Shown here: positions 60,025-64,000 of the stretch, in pieces
How positions within the stretch are numbered: position 1 is the first letter of the stretch
How the letters are laid out: the number at the start of each line of letters is the position of its first letter
Source: JBCCOW01 sp038749105
GTDB lineage: Bacteria > Planctomycetota > Phycisphaerae > Phycisphaerales > Phycisphaeraceae
Length of the DNA: 64,000 bases
Direction: 5' to 3'
NCBI GenBank assembly: GCA_038749105.1
Contig: JBCDIM010000014.1
Coordinates: 11,101 to 75,100, forward strand
Notes under the pieces: model-generated
Databases searched by the model: none
Seen by the model: only the letters and a program-made list of their open reading frames with translations
What the model was told of the DNA's origin: nothing
Made by a program: the position numbers and the translations under genes

Positions 60025-61224
60025 TTACGTCTGCGGCAACGGCAACGGCCGTGCCCCCTGCGCCGGCCGGGTCACGAAACACGTCGGCCGCTTGCCCGTC
60101 TCGGCCTCGTAGCCCGCCGAGATGAACGCGATCAGCTCCTCGACCGCGTCGGCCCGGGCCAGCGTCACCGTGCAGCCGCCGAAGCCGCCGCCGGTCATCC
60201 GTGCCCCGATCACCCCGCCGTCTGGGCACCGCTGGGCCGCCAGATCGACCAAGCAGTCCAGCTCCGGCGTGCTCACCGCGAAGTCGTCGCGCAGCGAGTC
60301 GTGGCTGGCGAACATCAGCGACCCGACCGCCGACCAGTCGCTGGCCTTGAACGCATCCGCCGCCCGCCGCGTCCGATCGATCTCCGACACGACATGCCGG
60401 GCACGCCCGAACGTCGTCGCATCCATCGCACCCTCCGCCGCCGCCACGTCCGCCTCAGTCACCCCGCGCCAGCTCGCCTTCCCGACCACCTTGAGTGCGT
60501 CGGCACACTGCTGACGACGCTCGGCGTACTCCCCCCCCGACAGCTCGTGCGGCGCGTTGCTGTTGATGACCAAGACCACCACATCCGCATCCGCCAACGG
60601 CACATGCTCGACCGACCGGTCCATGCAGTCCAGCAGCAGCGCGTGCCCCGCCCGGCACAGCGACGACGCGAACTGGTCCATGATCCCGCAGGGCGTCCCG
60701 CCGTACCGGTGCTCCGCCATCTGGCACAGCAGCGCCCGCGTCGCCGCGTCCTGCTGATAACCGAACATCGACTCGAAGAGCGTCGCCGTGGCGACCTCGA
60801 TCGACGCCGAGCTCGACAGCCCTCCGCCCGGCGGCACGTTGGAATCCAGCATCAGCTCGAAGCCCTGCGGCGTGTACCCCGACGCCACAATGCCACGCAG
60901 GTACCGTGACCATTCCGGCTCGCCCAGCGGGACGGGGGCGCTGTCCACATCGAACACCGCCTCGCCCGGCAATGCGGTGGATCGCAGTTTGGCCGTGGTG
61001 TCTCTCCGGGGGCGGGCCACCACCACGCTTTGCCGCTCGATCGCCATGGGCAATACGAACCCGTCGCAGTAGTCGATGTGCTCGCCGATCAGGTTGACCC
61101 GGCCCGGCGCGGTCGCGGCGTGCGTGGGCGGCCCGCCGAACGCTTCGGCAAACGCCGCGGCGGTCGCACGCAGCTGGGCGTCAAGATCGGACGGGTCAGA
61201 AGGTACGGCAGAGGGCTGAGGCAT
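60025..61224 (-). CDS. galK: Galactokinase
   Basis: A 399-residue GHMP kinase that phosphorylates galactose at C1. Its three motifs are ATAPGRVNLIGEHIDYCDG with the galactose-specific start, VPPGGGLSSSASIEVA with the phosphate loop, and IGARMTGGGFGGCTVTL. PCGIMDQFASSL holds the catalytic Asp region. The start is 61224, with an ATG four codons upstream as alternative. It is divergent from the hotdog-ACP cassette by 54 bp. No other Leloir gene is in view. Confidence 0.95.
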   Translation of the reverse strand: MPQPSAVPSDPSDLDAQLRATAAAFAEAFGGPPTHAATAPGRVNLIGEHIDYCDGFVLPMAIERQSVVVARPRRDTTAKLRSTALPGEAVFDVDSAPVPLGEPEWSRYLRGIVASGYTPQGFELMLDSNVPPGGGLSSSASIEVATATLFESMFGYQQDAATRALLCQMAEHRYGGTPCGIMDQFASSLCRAGHALLLDCMDRSVEHVPLADADVVVLVINSNAPHELSGGEYAERRQQCADALKVVGKASWRGVTEADVAAAEGAMDATTFGRARHVVSEIDRTRRAADAFKASDWSAVGSLMFASHDSLRDDFAVSTPELDCLVDLAAQRCPDGGVIGARMTGGGFGGCTVTLARADAVEELIAFISAGYEAETGKRPTCFVTRPAQGARPLPLPQT

Positions 61225-61278
61225 CGCCGGGATCATACGGGTTTGCGGGGGCCGTCCGCCTTGGGCTACCGTGCCGGT

Positions 61279-61677
61279 ATGAAGTTTGAGCTCATCGACC
61301 GCGTCGAAGACATCAGCGACGACCGCATCGTCGCGATCAAGGCGGTGACCGCCGCCGAGGAATACTTGGGCGATCACTTCCCAGGCTTCCCGATCCTGCC
61401 CGGCGTACTCATGCTCGAAGTCATGGTCCAGGCCGGCCAACGCCTCGCCCAACGGCTCAACGACGCCGACTCCGCTTGGGTCGTCCGCGACGTCCGCAAC
61501 GTCCGCTACGGCGGGATGGTCCGCCCCGGGCAGGTCCTGCGTGTCGAGGTCACCCTCCGCAGCCACGACGACGCCGGGATCGACCTGCAGGGCACCGGCA
61601 CCGTTGAGGGCGAAACCGCCATCCAGGGCCGGTTCAGGCTCGAGCCGCTCGGCGTCCCCGCGGCCAACGCGGTATAA
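61279..61677 (+). CDS. FabZ-like hotdog dehydratase, first of cassette
   Basis: The 132-residue protein has the hotdog fold of 3-hydroxyacyl-ACP dehydratases. GDHFPGFPILPGVLMLEVMVQAGQ holds the catalytic His and the helix. VRNVRYGGMVRPGQVLRVEV is the second half. The Glu/Asp on the central helix is present as Glu (MLEVMVQ). It is the first of three genes with an ACP and a second hotdog protein in the same direction. The domain is complete but short. Confidence 0.85.
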   Translation: MKFELIDRVEDISDDRIVAIKAVTAAEEYLGDHFPGFPILPGVLMLEVMVQAGQRLAQRLNDADSAWVVRDVRNVRYGGMVRPGQVLRVEVTLRSHDDAGIDLQGTGTVEGETAIQGRFRLEPLGVPAANAV

Positions 61678-61731
61678 CACTCCGCTCACAGGTCTTAAAC
61701 CCAACCCGCACGCCCCGCCCCGAGGCCCGAC

Positions 61732-62109
61732 ATGCCGTCCGAAGAAAACTACGAAAAGGTCCAAGAAGTCCTCGAAGACGCCCTCGGCGTCGACGCCGAC
61801 GAAGTCACCCCCGACGCCACCCTCGTCGGCGACCTCGGGGCCGAGTCCATCGACTTCCTCGACATCGTCTTCCGCCTCGAGAAAGCCTTCGAGATCAAGA
61901 TCGATCAGTCCGAGCTCTTCCCCGAAAACGTCCTCAACGACCCCAACTACGTCCAGGACGGCAAGGTCACCGACAACGGCATGGAAGAGCTCCGCAAGCG
62001 TCTGCCCCACGTCGATCTCGAAGCCTTCGACCAGGACCGCTCCGTCGACAGCTTCTCCAACGTGTTCACCGTCGACGCCGTCGTGAAGTTCGTCGAGAGC
62101 AAGATCTAA
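61732..62109 (+). CDS. Acyl carrier protein with C-terminal extension
   Basis: A 125-residue carrier protein. The phosphopantetheine site is LGAESIDFLDIVFRLEKAFE with Ser in the Glu-Ser-Ile motif. The usual ACP ends at about residue 80; here an insert or extension (NYVQDGKVTDNGMEELRKRL, with FDQDRSVDSFSNVFTVDAVV) lengthens it by about 45 residues. It lies between two hotdog dehydratase genes and should carry their acyl substrate. Confidence 0.88.
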   Translation: MPSEENYEKVQEVLEDALGVDADEVTPDATLVGDLGAESIDFLDIVFRLEKAFEIKIDQSELFPENVLNDPNYVQDGKVTDNGMEELRKRLPHVDLEAFDQDRSVDSFSNVFTVDAVVKFVESKI

Positions 62110-62133
62110 ACGCACACCGAGGCCAACCCCCCC

Positions 62134-62631
62134 ATGCGTTGGATCTGGCTCGACCGCATCCTCACCCTCGACCCGGGCAAGTCCCTGGTCGCCCTCAAGA
62201 ACATCTCCGCCGCGGAAGACGTCATCCACGACGCCGTCCCCGCGGTCCCGCACATGCCCCACACCCTCATCATCGAGGGCATGGCCCAGGCCGCCGGCAT
62301 CCTCGTCGGGCACACCGGCCACTTCCGCGAAAAAGTCATCCTCGCCAAGATCACCCGCGCCCAGTTCGAGCCCCTCATCCCCGGCCCCGGCACCACGCTC
62401 CGTCACACCGCCACCCTCGACCGCTTCGACCCCTCCGGCGCCGCCACCACCGGCACCGTCGATCTCCTCGACCCCGCCACCGGCTCCGCCCAGCCCTTCG
62501 CCCGCATCCAGCTGATGTTCTCCCACATCGATCAGAACCGGGCCGGCCTCGAATTCCCGGACCACAACTTCGTCTTCACCGACCAGTTCATGGGCCTGCT
62601 CGAACGCTCCGGCATCCCCGCGCCCAGCTGA
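62134..62631 (+). CDS. FabZ/FabA-like hotdog protein, second of cassette
   Basis: A 165-residue hotdog protein. HMPHTLIIEGMAQAAGILVGH is the central helix with the acidic residue, as in FabA/FabZ. AKITRAQFEPLIPGPGTTLRH is the following strand pair. The classical HFPGxPxxPG is not kept: the region reads HDAVPAVPHMPHTL, so catalytic ability is uncertain. It lies 24 bp behind the ACP gene. Confidence 0.8.
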   Translation: MRWIWLDRILTLDPGKSLVALKNISAAEDVIHDAVPAVPHMPHTLIIEGMAQAAGILVGHTGHFREKVILAKITRAQFEPLIPGPGTTLRHTATLDRFDPSGAATTGTVDLLDPATGSAQPFARIQLMFSHIDQNRAGLEFPDHNFVFTDQFMGLLERSGIPAPS

Positions 62632-62713
62632 CCCAGCCGTCAACCGGGAAGCTGACTCGTAGACGGTACGCAACCCGCAAGATTTTCAGAATCCTTGCCG
62701 TACACTGCCCCGC

Positions 62714-63691
62714 ATGGACACCACCCGCGTCCAGCGCCTGCTCAAACTGATCCTCCAGCTCCAGTCCGGCCCGCCCCTCAACAGCGGTCAGCTCGCCAAG
62801 GCCCTCGGCGTCTCCCGCCGCACCATCTACCGCGACCTCAAAGTCCTCGAAGCCGCCGGCGTCCCCTACGACTCCAAGCGCGGCCAAGGCCTCACCCTCT
62901 CCAAATCCTTCTACATGCCCCCCCTGTCCCTCACCGTCCCCGAGGCCCTGGGGCTCATGCTCCTGAGCAAAAACACCGCCGCCCAACGCGACCGCCCCTT
63001 CGCCGGCCCCGCACTCTCCGCCATCTACAAGCTCATGGCGACCGTCCCCGAGCCCATCCGCGCCGCCTGTTCCGAGATGATGGCCTACATCTCCGTCGAC
63101 CCCACCCCCGCCGTCCAGGGCGACCGTGAAGCCGCCCTCTACCCCCAACTCCAGATGGCGATCGACTCCTCCAAGGCCATCGACCTCGACTACCAGCCCC
63201 CCCTCGACCCGCCCCTCACCAGCCTCCGCGTCTACCCCTACGCCCTCCACCTCGCCGCCCGAGCCTGGTACCTCTTTGCCTACTCCACCCTCCACGACGA
63301 GGTCCGCGTCTTCAAGCTCCAACGCATCACCCGCGTGACCGTCACCTCCACCCCCTTCCAACGCCCCGCCGACTTCACCCCCCAGACCAAGCTCCGCAAC
63401 GCCTGGCAGCTCAACCCCTCACCCCCCGGCACCCCCGACCACACCGTCAAACTCCGCTTCACCCCCAAGGTCGCCACCAACGTCACCGAGACCCGCTGGC
63501 ACCCCACCCAACACCACACCCTCGACGCCGACGGCTCCGCCACCGTCTCTTTCACCCTCTCAGGCCTCGACGAAATCGCCTGGTGGCTCTGCGGCTACGC
63601 CGACCAGGTCACCATCCTCGAACCCCCCGAGCTCCGCGCCCTCGTCCGCAACCGCCTCCAACACGCCATCGACCAGCATACCGACCCGTGA
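62714..63691 (+). CDS. WYL-domain transcriptional regulator (YafY type)
   Basis: The 325-residue protein has an N-terminal HTH (RLLKLILQLQSGPPLNSGQL and ALGVSRRTIYRDLKVLEAAG) and a WYL domain (LRVYPYALHLAARAWYLFAY, VRVFKLQRITRVTVT) followed by the C-terminal WCX extension ending DEIAWWLCGYADQVTILEP. Such proteins sense nucleic acid or nucleotide-like ligands and regulate stress genes. It lies about 80 bp behind the hotdog cassette. Confidence 0.9.
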   Translation: MDTTRVQRLLKLILQLQSGPPLNSGQLAKALGVSRRTIYRDLKVLEAAGVPYDSKRGQGLTLSKSFYMPPLSLTVPEALGLMLLSKNTAAQRDRPFAGPALSAIYKLMATVPEPIRAACSEMMAYISVDPTPAVQGDREAALYPQLQMAIDSSKAIDLDYQPPLDPPLTSLRVYPYALHLAARAWYLFAYSTLHDEVRVFKLQRITRVTVTSTPFQRPADFTPQTKLRNAWQLNPSPPGTPDHTVKLRFTPKVATNVTETRWHPTQHHTLDADGSATVSFTLSGLDEIAWWLCGYADQVTILEPPELRALVRNRLQHAIDQHTDP

Positions 63692-63706
63692 CCCACACGC
63701 CTCGGG

Positions 63707-63728
63707 CCATCCCGCTTCAGCGGGATGG
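63707..63728. terminator. Hairpin overlapping the 3' end of the nnrD gene
   Basis: CCATCCCG and CGGGATGG pair around a CTTCAG loop between two convergent genes. There is no T-run on either side. It includes the stop codon of the minus-strand gene (63717-63719). Confidence 0.5.
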
Positions 63729-64000
63729 CTCCCCGACCCACCGCACCCGCCCCACCGCGTCCGCCAACTCCCGCGCGAGCATCCCCCCCGCTTCACGCCC
63801 CTCCGTCCACACCTCCGCCGCCCGCCCGTGCGCCCACACCCCCAAGACCGCCGCGTCAAACCCGCTCATCCCCTGCGCCATCAGCCCCCCGATCACCCCC
63901 GTCAGCACATCCCCCGTCCCCGCCGTCGCCAGAGCCGCGTTCCCGGTCTGATTGACAGCCACCCGGCGCCCTTCGCTCTCCACCGTCCCCCGCCCCTTCA
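63717..64000 (-). CDS. nnrD: ADP-dependent NAD(P)H-hydrate dehydratase, C-terminal part (5' end outside window)
   Basis: The frame is open to the right edge. It shows the end of a ribokinase-like fold: KGRGTVESEGRRVAVNQTGN, then ALATAGTGDVLTGVIGGLMA with the catalytic Asp in GTGD, and FDAAVLGVWAHGRAAEV. This is the signature of NnrD (YjeF C-terminal domain), which repairs hydrated NAD(P)H. Whether an NnrE domain is fused at the N-terminus cannot be seen. Confidence 0.9.
   Translation of the reverse strand, partial: KGRGTVESEGRRVAVNQTGNAALATAGTGDVLTGVIGGLMAQGMSGFDAAVLGVWAHGRAAEVWTEGREAGGMLARELADAVGRVRWVGEPSR

Noticed and set aside
59390..61224. A galactose operon with galK.
   Set aside because: No galT, galE or transporter lies near; the adjacent acetyltransferase and mfd are unrelated.

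Overview
The window is GC-rich bacterial DNA that I read as a chromosome segment of a Planctomycetota member, most likely class Phycisphaerae. This is inferred from gene content, not from a marker-gene comparison. The supporting features are two exosortase systems, a PEP-CTERM protein, a fibro-slime protein, many pseudopilin-type proteins with a Phe-Thr-Leu-Ile/Val-Glu cleavage motif, a type IV pilus/type II secretion locus, a DUF4920 lipoprotein and large ankyrin proteins. About 50 protein genes are seen, two of them cut by the window edges. No rRNA, tRNA, CRISPR array, phage or insertion sequence was recognised.

Layout. 1-4.0 kb: an exosortase fused to an EpsI-like domain (cut at the left edge) behind a Wza-type polysaccharide export lipoprotein; this looks like the end of an exopolysaccharide locus. 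4.4-6.3 kb: gpsA and a secreted fibro-slime protein. 6.6-12.6 kb: a pilus/secretion operon read leftwards (PilT-type ATPase, PilC/GspF platform, three prepilin-like proteins), with two unusual modules of 7-bp repeats placed in the leader peptides of two of the prepilin-like genes. 12.9-16.2 kb: PEP-CTERM protein, pseudopilin, lipoprotein, PilZ protein. 16.3-19.8 kb: a translationally coupled trio of an active-looking FabF, a predicted nucleotidyltransferase and a second ketosynthase that has lost its catalytic triad. 20.0-25.0 kb: a PurN-HD fusion, GluQ-RS, DUF192 lipoprotein, SpoIIE-type phosphatase and an RluA-family pseudouridine synthase.

25.2-31.1 kb: a second exosortase, a free-standing EpsI and a 1394-residue TPR protein in overlapping order. 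31.3-39.8 kb: a helix-turn-helix membrane protein, phosphatidylserine decarboxylase, GAPDH, thymidylate kinase, an ankyrin protein, lytic transglycosylase, thiS and thiG. 39.8-47.9 kb: a thioredoxin lipoprotein, three methyltransferases, two tandemly duplicated pseudopilins with duplicated leaders and terminators, a Dus-family enzyme and glucuronate isomerase. 48-50.6 kb: a fatty-acid-hydroxylase-family protein under an AT-rich dyad, a small unknown protein and an HTTM/DCC fusion. 50.7-64 kb: a 1141-residue ankyrin-VOC-ankyrin protein, a PhyH-family dioxygenase divergent from an AraC regulator, mfd, an acetyltransferase, galK, a hotdog-ACP-hotdog cassette, a WYL regulator and the end of an NAD(P)H-hydrate dehydratase gene.

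The strongest candidates for something new are the PurN-HD fusion, the 7-bp-repeat modules that supply prepilin leader peptides, and the FabF/nucleotidyltransferase/triad-less ketosynthase operon. The hotdog-ACP-hotdog cassette 42 kb away could belong to the same lipid or polyketide-like pathway as that operon, but that link is inference.
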